Part shown: in pieces, positions 22,327-34,619 of the stretch | How positions within the stretch are numbered: the first letter of the stretch is position 1 | Layout: each line of letters opens with the position of its first letter | Source of the DNA: Voacanga thouarsii | Taxonomy: Eukaryota > Streptophyta > Magnoliopsida > Gentianales > Apocynaceae | NCBI GenBank assembly: GCA_026120185.1 | Contig: JANUWF010001819.1 | Location: 2,294,001 to 2,358,000 of the forward strand | Direction of reading: 5' to 3' | DNA length: 64,000 nt | Notes under the pieces: generated by a model | The model's input: the letters and a program-made list of their open reading frames with translations, nothing else | What the model was told of the DNA's origin: nothing | Database searches by the model: none | Position numbers and translations under genes: made by a program

Positions 22327-22910
22327 CACTACAAGAAAATAGGATATTAGTGACGACTATTCCCATCGCTATGCCGTTGCCAACTAATCTTAGCGACAGT
22401 CTAATGGTGGGCACAGCGGCAGCTGAAATTCTAGTTACTAAATAAAATATTTGCGACAAGATGGAAAAGTCGTCGAAAGTAACGACGGCTTTGTGACGGA
22501 ACATCACCAGACCAGCATTCGGTCAAAGTTCATATTAGAGACGGAATAATGACAATAAAAAATAATTTTAAATTCCTGTTAATTATAAATTTATTTACAC
22601 CGTCGGCAAATCGTCGCTAAAGTTGCAACGATTTGTCGATGGTTTAATTATCACCGTTGCCGTATTGGCAACGTTTAGAGATGGATTAATTTCGAATTCT
22701 ATAATGTTGACAATATCAAGCCATCACTATGCCCTCGCATGCCTAGAGATGGTGTAGCGACGGCTTGAACTCTAGCTAAGTTGCTATGGTTTAGCGACGG
22801 TTACAGACGATTAAAATAAAAGCTATAGTACCGTAGGGACGCCGTCGCTAATTTTTGGTGTAGCTAAACCGTAGTTAAACCGTCATTAATTTTTTTCCAT
22901 ATTTCAAAGC
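22327..22910. repeat. CACTA left terminus and subterminal repeats
   Basis: Starts with CACTACAAGAAAA. Then follow many direct and inverted copies of a TTAGCGACGG / CCGTCGCTAA-type motif, often with GTAGCTAAACC, up to about 22910. In En/Spm such motifs bind the TNPA protein. Confidence 0.9.
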
Positions 22911-23116
22911 CCATTTTGTATTTATCTTGAACCCCCTGTATCATATATCAAACAATATATACCACACAAATGCTCCATCACAATAAAATGTAAAATGTTC
23001 TTATTAAAATGCAAAAAATGAATAATCATCTAAATAAAAGAATAAATATATTTATTCAACATAAATATATAATGTCAAATAAATGTAATATAGAAGATAA
23101 CGTCTTTAATAAAATC

Positions 23117-24173
23117 CTACACTACGGGAGCAGTGCCGCCAGCTGATGGAGGTGGGGGAGGAGAAGGAGGACTAGAATGCCTCGAAGGATGGGGATTTGG
23201 TAGCGGAATAAAGCTGCCTCCCGTCTCGTCCGCATCATCGTCTTCCTGAATCGGCGAAAATGGTGGAAGCACTATCCCAAATTTTTCTGACATCAAGCTC
23301 ATAAATCCATCGAAGTGATGTTGTATATGATCCACCTTCTTCTCGAAATCCTTCTTCAACCCATCTCTCACAGCATGCACCCTCTCCTTAACCCTCCTCT
23401 CTACTATGTCCTCTATGTCAACAAGTGTAGAGGGTGTGGATGGCAAGGAACCCTAGTCGAGCTGCTGTCTAACTCTTGAAGCCTCGGAATCCAATCCAAA
23501 CACACGTCCTCAATTGTACCTGCCTGCCGCCTTGAGAAATAGTGACATCTCGTCAGGGACAACTGAAGATGTAACACTAGCAGATGAGGAAAAAGATGCC
23601 TGAGTAAGACGCTCCCTCTCAGTCGTCACGTCCTCCTGAAATTCAATCAATATTATTTTATTTAGTAAAATATAAATTATCAAAAAGTAATTTAAAGTAT
23701 TGAAAATTATTAATAGTTACCAATATCTTGCGAGCGCTCGCTGACATGCTATCCCTATCTCTCCCCACCCTAAAATATGTGCAGCCTCTTGTACCACTCG
23801 ATGTGGCTGAAGTCATCACCAATCTTCTACTGCTGCAATTTAAAATTTAATTTATAAGAATAGTCTCGAAAAAATAATAGTGAGATATAAAATTTCAAAT
23901 ATGTAAATAATCAATGTAATTTACCATATGCTTCTCGTGAATTGTAAATGACATTGAGCCTCCAATATAAGTGGAGGTGCCCTGACCCCTGTTCCTCTGA
24001 ACAGTGAAGAAAACTCGTTGAAACTCCTGTGTGGCCTAGTGCTGTTGCATTGCCTCTCAGTGCCGAGAATCAATCCAAAAAGGAGTCTAGTCAGTTGGGG
24101 TCGTCCTCCGCATCCTTGAGCGGGTGTCGGAAAAGCAGGTCCGGCACTTATACTCCCAGTTGGACCGGATCTT
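23117..24173 (-). pseudogene. CACTA gene 1 (PttA/transposase-24-like), 3' part
   Basis: From 24173 downward on the minus strand there are pieces of the plant transposase-24 (PttA/En/Spm) type: RNRG..TSTYIGGSMSF (about 24000-23940), SASARKIL (23760-23720), a domain ending in LKAAGRYN*GRVFGLDSEAS (about 23540-23470), and then a charged C-terminus with a coiled-coil-like stretch (KERVHAVRDGLKKDFEKKVD) and a Pro/Ser-rich tail to 23117. Introns separate the pieces. One stop lies in the RYNxGRVFGL motif. The upstream part is at 33906-34480, beyond the copia insertion. Such genes sit beside TNP2 in plant CACTA elements; their product is thought to bind subterminal repeats, which is not shown here. 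Confidence 0.65.
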
Positions 24174-26193
24174 TAAGGGACAAAAAACAGAGAGCATCAT
24201 GCAGTTACGGGAAAAACAGAGGGAAAAAAAAAACGCAAGCCTTAAAGGCCACACGGAAGAGTGAAGATCATACATTTGCGCTCCTTAAGCCTTCTAGATT
24301 GAGTAGAAGTAGATTGAACGAAAGGAATCGCTTCGCCTTGCCCATTTGAAGAAGCTTTCGGTTGAAAACCCGCTAGCCTTCTACTTCGCCTTATTTGTAT
24401 GAACGCCAAGCTTTTCAACTCTCGGAATATTCTTCTGCCCAATCTCTAGTCGGTGAACACAATGGTGAGGAGGAACGGTCTCAAATCTCCTTGGTTCTTT
24501 TGCTATTGGTTAGCAAAGAAAACAAGAAGAAACAGAGAAGGAGGGAGGCGTGAGAGTGAGAGAGTGGCGTGAGGCTCTGTGTTGGTTAGGAGATCAGGGT
24601 TTTCCTCTACCAGAGACTTGTTTATTGGTTAACCAAAATTAGGTCTCTCAATCTCTGATAAACATATCTCCGGGATATCATATTTCAAAACACCCGGATG
24701 TTATCCTGAGAATCAGTTTGGCTTAACCCTAAACTCTTCTTAACCGTATCTGGAAAAAATCCTATGGTCCAAGCTATTGAGCCAAAATAAATTTTATTAT
24801 TTTTCTTGGACCCAAAAGGCCCAAAATAATAGACATTAATTATTTATTTTCTGAGCTTATATAAACAACCCAATAAATAATTAATGAGCCCAAATGAACC
24901 ATAACAATTAACCTTTAATTATTTATTTCTTGGGCCTATATAAATAACCCAATAAATAATTACACATTAATTATTTCTCCTAGTTTAAGCCCAGGTTAAT
25001 TTTCTAATTATTCATACTGGACCTAGGCTCTGAATAATTAATTAACCAATTAAAGTAGATAATTAATTTCTCTCAACTCCTATTTTATTTATTTATTTAT
25101 TTTATTCCAGTCTAATAATAAATTAGACTTCCTGAACAAAATAAAATAAAATAAAATCCTCTTCAATTGAGACCAATTCCTCAACCCAAAATTAGTTAGG
25201 ATTTACAGGCTATTTCGAGGACCAAAAAGACACATCGCCTTGGCTGCTAAAATGACCAAAATACTCCTACTATATAAATAGCTGTATTTTGCATTTTAAA
25301 TATTTCCTAATATCACCATAAGGAAATATTGACCCCAAGGACAATGCTGCATTAACAAAGTCTCCGACCTACAGGTGAAATGACTAAAATACCCCTCTAT
25401 ACATCGCCGTACATTTAAAGAGGAAGAAGTGTACTAACACCCCTCTAAATGACATCTACCAGCCTTAGGCTTCTAGTCCAATGATCCACGACTTTCTGGA
25501 GTGTTTCCGCTTTCCAAGGGAGCTACCCTAAAGCAAACATCCAAGTCATATTTCCCAGGGCTCTGGACATTTTAGACCATTCGGACAACCACAAGGGGCG
25601 ATATAGTGCAGAAACTTTCTTGAACAAGTTTGTGTTAACTAACTAGTCACACATACCCAACATGCAAGTATATTAGCCCTACGATAAAACCTCAACTATA
25701 ACAAATCAAGGTATATGCTTCTAGCTTCGCCAGACCACCAACTCATACTCAAGTCGTAGAGTACTAGCACACGCTGTAGCGGTAGTAATCTAGGTTTCTA
25801 TCATATAGTACTTTTAGAAACCACTACTACAGGTCCTGTCCTACGTATTCGAAATACGCTTATATCATGAAGTGAGTGGACTACTCACTGGCTAAAGGTA
25901 AGCCATTCTCTATTTGGAATTCATAACATAATAACCTAAGCATGATGAGGTTTCCAGTCTTATCAATAGATTAAGAACAAATATTTATGTGTTAAATAAC
26001 CCGTGATCCATACCTTACTATAAAAGACCACCATTCATATGGATCACTTATTTAAACACAATGGGTCTGTTACAAATGAAAATCGTGCACAAACAAAAAG
26101 TAAATTCACAAATAATTTCTGAAAATAAAATTTTTTATTAAAATATTCGATTTTACATCAGAAACCTAGTCTAAGAGGGCATACAATCCAACA
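24174..26193 (-). repeat. 3' LTR of the 24-34 kb copia element
   Basis: Aligns along its whole length with 31890-33900. It begins TAAGGGAC on the + strand (TGAGGGAC in the other copy, so its terminal TG has become TA) and ends ATCCAACA. It has AT-rich middle repeats with AATAAATAATTA units and an AAATAAAATAAAATAAAA run. Confidence 0.95.
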
Positions 26194-26215
26194 ATCTCCC
26201 ACTTGCACTCTAAGA

Positions 26216-28330
26216 TTAGGTAAGTCCATAGGTGCCCACCCCTATGGCGTCTAAGTGTCTCTTGCAGACTCTCTCAGCCAAAGGCTTGGTGAATGGATCT
26301 GCTAAATTGTTTTCTGAGGCAATATGTTCCATCACGACTTCCCATCTCTGGATGAAATTCCGGATCAGGTGGTACTTCCTCTCGATGTGTTTCCCCTTCT
26401 TGTGATTCCGAAGCTCCTTAGATTGCGATACTGCTTCAGTGTTGTCACAATACATCACAATCGGCCTGTCCATATGTGGTACGACTCCAAGTTCTGAAAG
26501 AAAATTTCGGAGCCAAATTGCTTTATTGGACGCCTCCGAAGCTGCCACACACTCAGCTTCCATGGTTGAGTCAACAGTACAAGACTGCTTGATACTCCTC
26601 CATGAAATTGTTCCTCCAGATAAGGTGAAGACATATCCACTAGTGGATTTTCTCTCATCCTTATCTGCCTGGAAGTCTGAGTCTGTGTATCCTGTAGGAA
26701 CCAAATCATCAGCCCTGTAAACCAGCATATTATCTCTCGTTCCCTTGAGGTACTTGAGAATATGCTTTACAGCTTGCCAATGAACCTCCCCTGGGTTTGA
26801 CTGATATCTGCTAACTAAGCTCACGGCAAAGCAGATATTTGGCCTAGTACATAGCATGGCGTACATGAGACTTCCCACAGCCGAAGTGTAAGGAATCCTA
26901 CTCATTTTGTCATTTTCTTCTTGAGACTTAGGACAGTCTTTTGAAGAAAATGACAACACATGTCTACAAGGGATTAGAGCTCCCTTACATGAGTCCATGC
27001 TGTACTTGGCCAGCATCTTGTCAATGTATATTGTTTGGGATAACCCTAACATTCTCTACTTCCTATTTCTAAGAAGCCTAATCCCATGAATGTAGCTGGC
27101 TTCTCCCAAGTCCTTCATACTGAATTGACTAGACAGACAAACCTTTGTAGATGACGATGTCCCAATGAGTAGAATGTCATCCACATACAGGACAAGAAAA
27201 ACCACATTAATGCATTCAAGTTTCTTATACACGCATGGTTCATCTTCGTTTTGAATAAAATCATAAGACTTTACAGTCTCATCAAAACGAATGTTCTATG
27301 CTCTCGATGCCTGCTTAAGTCCATAAATAGACTTCTTAAGCTTGCAAACCATATGTTCCTGGCCTTCAACAATGAAGCCTTCCAGTTGAGACATATAGAT
27401 GTCTTTGCTAAGATAGACATTTAAAAATGCCGTCTTGACATCCATTTGCCATATCTCGTAGTCATAGTGACATGCGATGGCAAGAATGATACCGAGGAAA
27501 AGGTTTTCTCATAGTCGATTCCCTCTTTCTGAGTATACCCTTTCGCCACAAGCTTAGCTTTGAAGGTTTCCACCTTCCCATCCGCTCATCTCTTTCTCTT
27601 GTACACTCACTTACACCCAATGGGTTTTATCCCTTCAGGTGAAGCTACAAGATCCCAAACCTGATTGAGGTACATAGACTCAATCTCGGCTTTCATTGCT
27701 TCATGCCACAGATTTGCATCGGCATCAGCAATAGACTCCTCGTATTTAGTGGGGTCTTGTTCCTGATGGTCAGAGACTAGCTCAAAGGCTTCTCCAGTCC
27801 ATCTATCCGGAACCCTAGACATTCTTCCACTACGACGAGGCTCCATTTGCATAGGCTCTTGAGGCTGTGCCTCTTCTTGTTCCACAATCGGGTCAGAAGA
27901 AGTTGATTTCGTAGATAACTTCTCCTCAAGTTCCAACCTCGTTGAACCTTTAATGGAAGTACTTTAATCATCTTCCAAGTATCTAGTATTGGTACTGATT
28001 AGTACCTTTTGCTCCTTAGGATGATAAAAGTAACCTCATTTTGTCCCTTTTGGATAGCCTACAAAATAGCATAATTCTGATCTTGGTTCCAACTTGTCTC
28101 CATTGATTAGTACATAAGCTGGACAACCCCAAATCCTGAGATGATTCAGACTTGGCTTACGCCCAGTCCACATCTCATAGGGAGTCCTAGGTACTGACTT
28201 GGAAGGCACCAAGTTCAGAATATATGTCGTTGTCTCCAGAGCATATCCCCAAAAGGACACTGGAAGAGTAGCATGAGACATCATGCTTCAGACCATTTCC
28301 ATCAATGTCCTGTTCCTTCTCTCAGCTACT
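26216..28330 (-). pseudogene. Copia pol: reverse transcriptase and RNase H
   Basis: The minus-strand frame at 27052-26216 is open for 278 residues and holds the end of RT and RNase H: the RPNICFAVSLVSRYQSNP and HWQAVKHILKYLKGT motifs, TGYTDSDFQADKDERKSTSG (catalytic Asp), DSTMEAECVAASEASNKAIW (catalytic Glu) and the CDNTEAV and HIERKYHLIR motifs. Upstream, 27250-27170 has the RT box YVDDILLIG, and 27936-27607 holds the RT N-terminus (LWHEAMKAEIESMYLNQVWD). A TGA replaces the Trp of the usual CKWVYKRK motif at about 27605, and there are frame breaks between 27600 and 27060. Confidence 0.9.
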
Positions 28331-28800
28331 CCGTTCTACTGGGGTGTTCCCGGCGCAGAAAGCTGGGATACTATCCCATGATGTACCATGTAGTCCTTAA
28401 ATTCACCTAGGAGGTACTCTCCACCACGATCCGATCGTAGGGTTTTGATTAATTTACCTGTTCGACGCTCCACTTCAGCCTTAAACTCCTTGAACTTGTC
28501 AAAAGAGTCAGACTTGCATCTCGTCAGGTAAATGTAACCATACCTCGTACAATCATCCGTGAAAGTGATGAAGTACTCAAAACCTCCCTTAGCTGGTGTA
28601 GACAACGGACCATACACATTAGTGTGAACAAGACTCGACACCTCATTGGCTCTATCTGTCTTTGGTGTAAAAGTCCTTTTGGTCATTTTTCCTATTAGGA
28701 AGGATTCACACTGAGGCCAACTTTCCAATCTCAATGAGCCCAAAGGCCTATCATGGATTAGCCTCTGAATCCTGATTGAGTTAATAGGACACAACCTTAG
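28036..28800 (-). pseudogene. Copia integrase
   Basis: 28794-28336 encodes the integrase core: FLIGKMTKRTFTPKTDRANE, then VHTNVYGPLSTPAKGGFEYF, ITFTDDCTRYGYIYL and LRSDRGGEYL. The first catalytic Asp (HTDxxGP) is Asn here. The segment ends at a TAG in the PGTPQ*NGVAERRN motif (near 28336). 28284-28036 continues with the C-terminal region ([20 protein letters not shown]). The 28800-29060 gap to protease holds the zinc-binding N-terminus region in broken frames. Confidence 0.9.
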
Positions 28801-29064
28801 ATGCTAAAGGTATGAATTATTGATATTAGTCTTTCTCTTCTTAGTTAAAGGTTCAAACTAAGCGTTATTTGATTGGTTGTTAATAGGGTTTAAAAAGAAT
28901 AGATTATCATACATGTGCCCAGTACATAAAATTTCTCCATCTCTACTGATAGAAATACCAGAATGGAAAGATATAGATATCCTTGATTAATAAGTTTTGC
29001 AACTGAAATCAAATTCTAACGAAAACCAGGTACATATAAGATATCTTTTAAAACCACTATCTTA

Positions 29065-30100
29065 TTATAATAAAAAAATAAGATCCAGCTCTCCCACTGC
29101 AAGGGCCCAAACTTGTGCTCCATTACCCACTCGAAGCCCATATTCGCCTTTCTTGAGTCTTCTTATCTTTCTAAACCCCTGCAAGGAGTTACAAATATGA
29201 TCAGTGGCTCCTGAATCAACAATCCAAGTGGAAGTTGATCCTACCATTGATATGGACTCTAGATAGAAAATATTACCTGTGGGGTTTTTTTTTGTTTGAA
29301 GATCTGGACACTCTTTTTTCCAGTGTCCCTTCTTGCCACATTTGAAGCACTTGCCATTTGGTTTGTCCTTGGGCTGGTTCTTGGGCTGGGCTGCTGCATT
29401 CCCTTTCTTCCTCTTGAACTTTCTGGGTTTAGGCCCAGTTCTTGAGGAAGAAGCCTTAGCAATCATGGCCTTTGACTGCGGCTTCATGACCTTTTCCGCC
29501 ATCTGGAGCTCCTTCATCAATTCAGTTAAACTCATGTTCAACTTGTTCATGTTATAGTTTAACTTGAACTGAGTAAATGAGCCAGGTAGAGATTCGAGAA
29601 CCATGCCCACTTGGCTCTCGGGGTCAATGGTAGCCCCTAAGATTTCTGCCTCCTTGAAAGCAGCAATCATCTTGAGTATATGCTCTCGGACTGATGCTCC
29701 CTCAGCCATCTTAGTGTTAATAATAGTTCGAAGAGCCTCCTGCCTTGCGGGCCAGCTCTTGTCCGCGAACATAGGAGCCAATGATTGACTGATGTCATAT
29801 GCAGAAGCCACGTGCTCGTGTTTTGACTAGAGCACATTAGACATGGAGGCTAACATATAGCAACGTGCCATTTCGTCAGCCTTCTTCTACGCTTTCTCAG
29901 CCTTTCGCTCTTCGGCGGTGGAACCTTCCCCGATAACAGGGCAGGTCTCGTAAAGGACATACTTATACTCCTCAGCTGTGAGTATTATGTCCAGGTTCCT
30001 TTTCCAATCTACATAATTTGAACTCGTTAACTTATTCTCTCTAAGAATAACGGCCAATGGACTAAAAGAACCTCCCACCATTTCTGAAAATCGAAAAATA
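29065..30100 (-). pseudogene. Copia gag and protease
   Basis: A start near 30083 (MVGGSFSPLAVILRENKLTS, the SSNYVDWK domain) runs to a TAG at about 29888 and a second at about 29828, both where relatives have Trp or Gln. The frame is then open from about 29811 to 29065: gag core, Lys/Pro-rich linker, a perfect CCHC knuckle (CFKCGKKGHWKKEC, about 29350-29309) and the protease active site (STWIVDSGATDHIC, about 29235-29194), ending at a stop near 29065. Confidence 0.9.
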
Positions 30101-31889
30101 AAAGAAAGAATTAAGTTTGTGAAAACAAAATAAAATTTGTGCACTGAAAATAATTTGGCTCTTAGGAAAACTGACATAGCTTCTTAGGAAGATTAACAAT
30201 TTCCTAAGTTAAGTGTATTAACCGCCACAAATTAATTTCCCTTCTAGGTAATGGTCTAGAGAATAACTCCATCGTGGAATGGCCGTTTCCTCTCATTTCT
30301 TATGGACATACCTCGCACTATAACCTCCAACGTGGGCTGGCCGATCATAATACGTGCCACGGGTTATTAATTACATCCCTCCATTAGATCTAGATCCTTG
30401 TGGTATCCCCATCCTATATGGGTTCACTCCCAGGGTGACGCGAGGGGATCCACGATCTCTAATGAGGACCGTGATGGAAGCCATGGGGCCGTTGGAACCC
30501 CTCTCCCACTTAGTCTTTTAAAATAAAGGTTTTCTGGAAAAATATCCTTTTGAAATTTTCATTAAGTTTTTCTTAACTCAAAAATATAATATCCAAATCC
30601 ATTAAAATCTTTATGTCAAGGCTTATATCCTTTGAGAGATTTTTCCATGGACTAATTTTATTTAAGTTAAAACTTAATAATTTCAAAAAATTTCCAATTA
30701 AAACTTTCTAGAGACTTTGGTCTCAAGTTTATTTGACAAAATCATTTTTCTAGTCCAAAACAAAACAAAATGGCTCTCCATTTTAATTTACAAAAATATG
30801 TAAATCCAATATATTGTCTATGTCAAGGATTAAATCCTTTGAGAAAATATTCAAGGATTAATTTTTGTACAAATTAAAATAACCATTTAATTTTTGAAGA
30901 AAAATGTTCTTCTTGTCAAAAATGTTCCCAAAGACTTTGGTCTTTGAGGAAAAAACGCACATAGGTTCATAAAAAAATAGCATGCTCGAAAACAGTAAAC
31001 GTTTTTATACTTTTCTATTTTTTAAACCTAAGTGCCCAAATAATAGAATTAAACACATCAATTAATTAATTAATGATTTTGTTTAATCCTAAAATCCTTT
31101 ACTAATATTTTTCATGCAAATATATTCCAAGAATATAAATTTTGCAAAAATATTAACTTCGCCTGGTATGGGACCCAAAACGAAAAAGGAAAAAAAATTA
31201 CAAAAAATAGCTGTCGGTCCACGTGCACCCGATGCACCCGATCCGCGCCTGCATGGCCTGTGGTCCACCGCTGCTCCAGTGCACCACACGCACCAGATCA
31301 CCATCCTTAGCAACCCGCGCCCATTTCGTCTAAGCCGTTGACCCGCTAAGGATCCGCGCGTTGGCCCGTTTTCTGGCGCCCTGCCTGCGCGAATTTGAAG
31401 TTGCAATTGCAATTTTGGAATTGCAAAATCGGCTTCAAATCAAAGGAGATTGGCTCGGCTTCCTCGGCTCGCGAACAGTGGCTCCAAACACAGAAACGGA
31501 CGGAGGCTCAGCTCGGCTCGGCTCGACCGCCGGCGGCTTATGAATAGTGCCTTTCTTATTCTTTTTTCTTCTTTCCGCGCACGAATTGCAGAGGCCATTT
31601 TCCTTCATATTTTGCTCATATTTTTGGCTTTTTTGGACATTTTTACTTACTAAAACTCATCCAAAACAAAAACCACAACCGCCTATACCCATTTAAATTG
31701 GGTTTACACGATTAAAACATTAAAGCAAAAAAAAAAATTTACAGAGGCCTATGCTTCAACGATGAAGCTCACAGAGATGCTATCTCATACCAAAACAGTG
31801 AAGGATTACAGGTATAATCATCTTCTCCATTTTTATTAACTACCATACTCCCTATATTGATCATAGAACCATAGGCTCTGATACCACAT

Positions 31890-33900
31890 TGAGGGACGAA
31901 AAACAGAGAGCATCATGCAGTTACGGGAAAAATAGAGGGAAAAAAAAAATGCAAGCCTTAAAGGCCACACGGAAGCGTGAAGATCATACATTTGTGCTCC
32001 TTAAGCCTTCTAGGTTGAGTAGAAGTGGATTGAACGATAGGAATCGCTTCGCCTTGCCCACTTAAAGAAGCTTCCAGTTGAAAACCCGCTAGCCTTCTAC
32101 TTCGCCTTGTTTGCATGAACGCCAAGCTTTTCAGCTCTCGAAATATTCCTCTACCCAATCTCTAGTCGGTGAACACAATGGTGAGGAGGAACGGTCTCAA
32201 ATCTCCTTGGTTCTCTTGCTATTGGTTAGCAAAGAAAACAAGAAGAAACAGAGAAGGAGGGAGGCGTGAGAGTGAGAGAGTGGCGTGAGGCTCTGTATCG
32301 GTCAGGGTTTTCCTCTACCAGAGACTTGTTTATTGGTTAGCCAAAATTAGGTCTCTCAATCTCTGATAAACATATCCTCGGGATATCATATTTCAAAATA
32401 CCCGGATGTTATCCTGAGAATTAGTTTGGCTTAACCCTAAACTCTTCTTAACCGTATCTCGAAAAAATCCTATGGTCCAAGCTATTGAGCCAAAATAAAT
32501 TTTATTATTTTTCTTGGACCCAAAAGGCCCAAAATAATAAACATTAATTATTTATTTCTTGAGCTTATATAAACAACCCAATAAATAATTAATGAACCTA
32601 AATGAACCATAACAATTAACCTTTAATTATTTATTTCTTGGACCTATATAAATAACCCAATAAATAATTAAACATTAATTATTTCTCCTAGTTTAAGCCC
32701 AGGTTAATTTTTTAATTATTCATACTGGACCTAGGCCCTGAATAATTAATTAACCAATTAAATCAGATAATTAATTTCTCTCAACTCCTATTTTATTTAT
32801 TTATTTATTTTATTCTAGTCTAATAATAAATTAGACTTCCTGAACAAAATAAAATAAAATAAAATCCTCTTCAATTGAGACCAATTCCTCAACCCAAAAT
32901 TAGTTAGGATTTACGGGCTATTCCGAGGATAAAAAAGACACATCGCCTTGGCTGCTAAAATGACCAAAATACCCCTGCTATATAAATAGCTGTATTTTGC
33001 ATTTTAAATATTTCCTAATATCACCATAAGGAAATATTGACCCCAAGGACAAAGCTGCATTAGCAAAGTCTCCGACCTACAAGTGAAATGACTAAAATAC
33101 CCTTCTACATATCACTGTACATTTAGAGAGGAAGAAGTGTACAACACCCCTCTAAATGACATCTACCATCCTTAGGCTTCTAGTCTAATGATCCACGACT
33201 TCTTGGAGTGTTTCCGCTTTCCAAGAGAGCTACCCTAAAGCAAACATCCAAGTCATGTTTCCCAGGGCCCTGGACATTTTAGACCATTCGGACAACCACA
33301 AGGGGCGATATAGTGCAGAAACTTTCTTGTACAAGTCTGTCTTAACTAACTAGTCACACATACCCAACATGTAAGTATATTGGCCCTACGATAGAACCTC
33401 AACTATAGCAAATCAAAGTATATGCTTCCAATTTCGCCAGACCACCAACTCATATTCAAGTCGTAGAGTACTAGTCCATGTTGTAGCGGTAGTAGTCTAG
33501 GTTTCTATCATATATTACTTTTAGAAACCATAACTACAGGTCCTATCCTACGTATTCGAAATACGCTTATGTCATGAAGTGAGTGGACTACTCACTGGCT
33601 AAAGGTAAGCCATTTCCTATTTGGAATTCATAACATAATAACCTAAGTATGATGAGGTTCCCAATCTCATCAATAGGTTAAGAACAAATGTTTATATGTT
33701 AAATAACCCGTAATCCATACCTTACTGTGAAAGACCACCATTCATATGGATCACTTATTTAAACACAATGGGTCTGTTACAAACGAAAATCGTACACAAA
33801 TAAAAAGTAAATTTACAAATAATTTCTGAAAATAAATTCTTTTATTAAAATATTCGATTTTACATTAGAAACCTAGTCTAAGAGGGCATACAATCCAACA
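31890..33900 (-). repeat. 5' LTR of the 24-34 kb copia element
   Basis: Starts TGAGGGAC and ends ATCCAACA, 2,011 bp. It would hold the promoter, reading to lower coordinates. The untranslated leader (about 30100-31890) includes a GC-rich stretch at 31200-31540, in contrast to the AT-rich surroundings. Confidence 0.95.
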
Positions 33901-33905
33901 ATCTT

Positions 33906-34480
33906 AGCACTATGCTCATCGGCCCAACGAAATAATTTCTATAAAAAAGAAAAATTTAATACATATATCCAAGTTATTAGTTTAAAACAAATGGTTAAAT
34001 AAATATATGAAGGGAAAAAAATTAATGTAGAATAATTTATATAATACTTAGTAACTTACCTCAAACTCACCAAACTAAACGTTCTTCACGCTCATCTGGA
34101 CATTAGCATATGACATGTAAGGCCCGTTAAAGTACCTCTGAAAAATGGATGTGATCTCCCGTACACATCTGTCGGAACCAACAAATCTTCAAAAGTAATG
34201 CAAAATAGTTAGTAGCAATTGGACTCATTTAATATCTGAGGAGCAATGTAAGACTATGAAGATACCCGTCCTCTCGTGGTATAATCAATGGTCGGGGATC
34301 TTGTGCCTATGATGTAGGATGATGCGACATTGAGGACGATGGAAGTGCAGGGGACTCTCTATCCTGTTCGACAGGTAGTATCCGAGGAGCATGTGTGGGT
34401 AAGGGTGTTCGGTCTCATGACAGAGTACGCTATGAGTCATCAGTAGGCAGCTGATCTCTAAGAGACATATCTAGGTAGAA
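33906..34480 (-). pseudogene. CACTA gene 1 (transposase-24-like), 5' part
   Basis: On the minus strand, 34160-34040 gives CVREITSIFQRYFNGPYMSY and VQMSVKNV, and 33930-33906 gives LFRWADEHSAK, which continues across the copia element into 24173. The order and motifs fit the plant transposase-24 family. The 5' end at about 34480 and its introns are not resolved. Confidence 0.55.
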
Positions 34481-34619
34481 GAAGAAAATTGTTACAATTT
34501 TGTATTGCGGTATAAAGAAATTAATAACATATTCTAACACTTAAAAAGTTAAAAAGGTTTATAACTTGTTATCCAGAGTACAATAAGTAAATAAGATGAC
34601 AAAAACACGTTAAAAAAAA

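Larger units (their letters stand above)
24174..33900 (-). mobile_element. Ty1/copia LTR retrotransposon, 9,727 bp, inserted in CACTA gene 1
   Basis: Two direct LTRs of about 2.0 kb (24174-26193 and 31890-33900) flank a minus-strand copia interior in the order gag-protease-integrase-RT-RNase H. A tRNA-iMet-type primer-binding site (TGGTATCAGAGCC on the minus strand, 31887-31875) and a polypurine tract (AAGTGGGAGAT, next to 26193) are in place. The 5-bp target duplication ATCTT is at 24169-24173 and 33901-33905. The LTRs are clearly alike but differ at many sites, so the insertion is not recent. Stops break gag, integrase and RT, so it is not autonomous. Confidence 0.95.
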
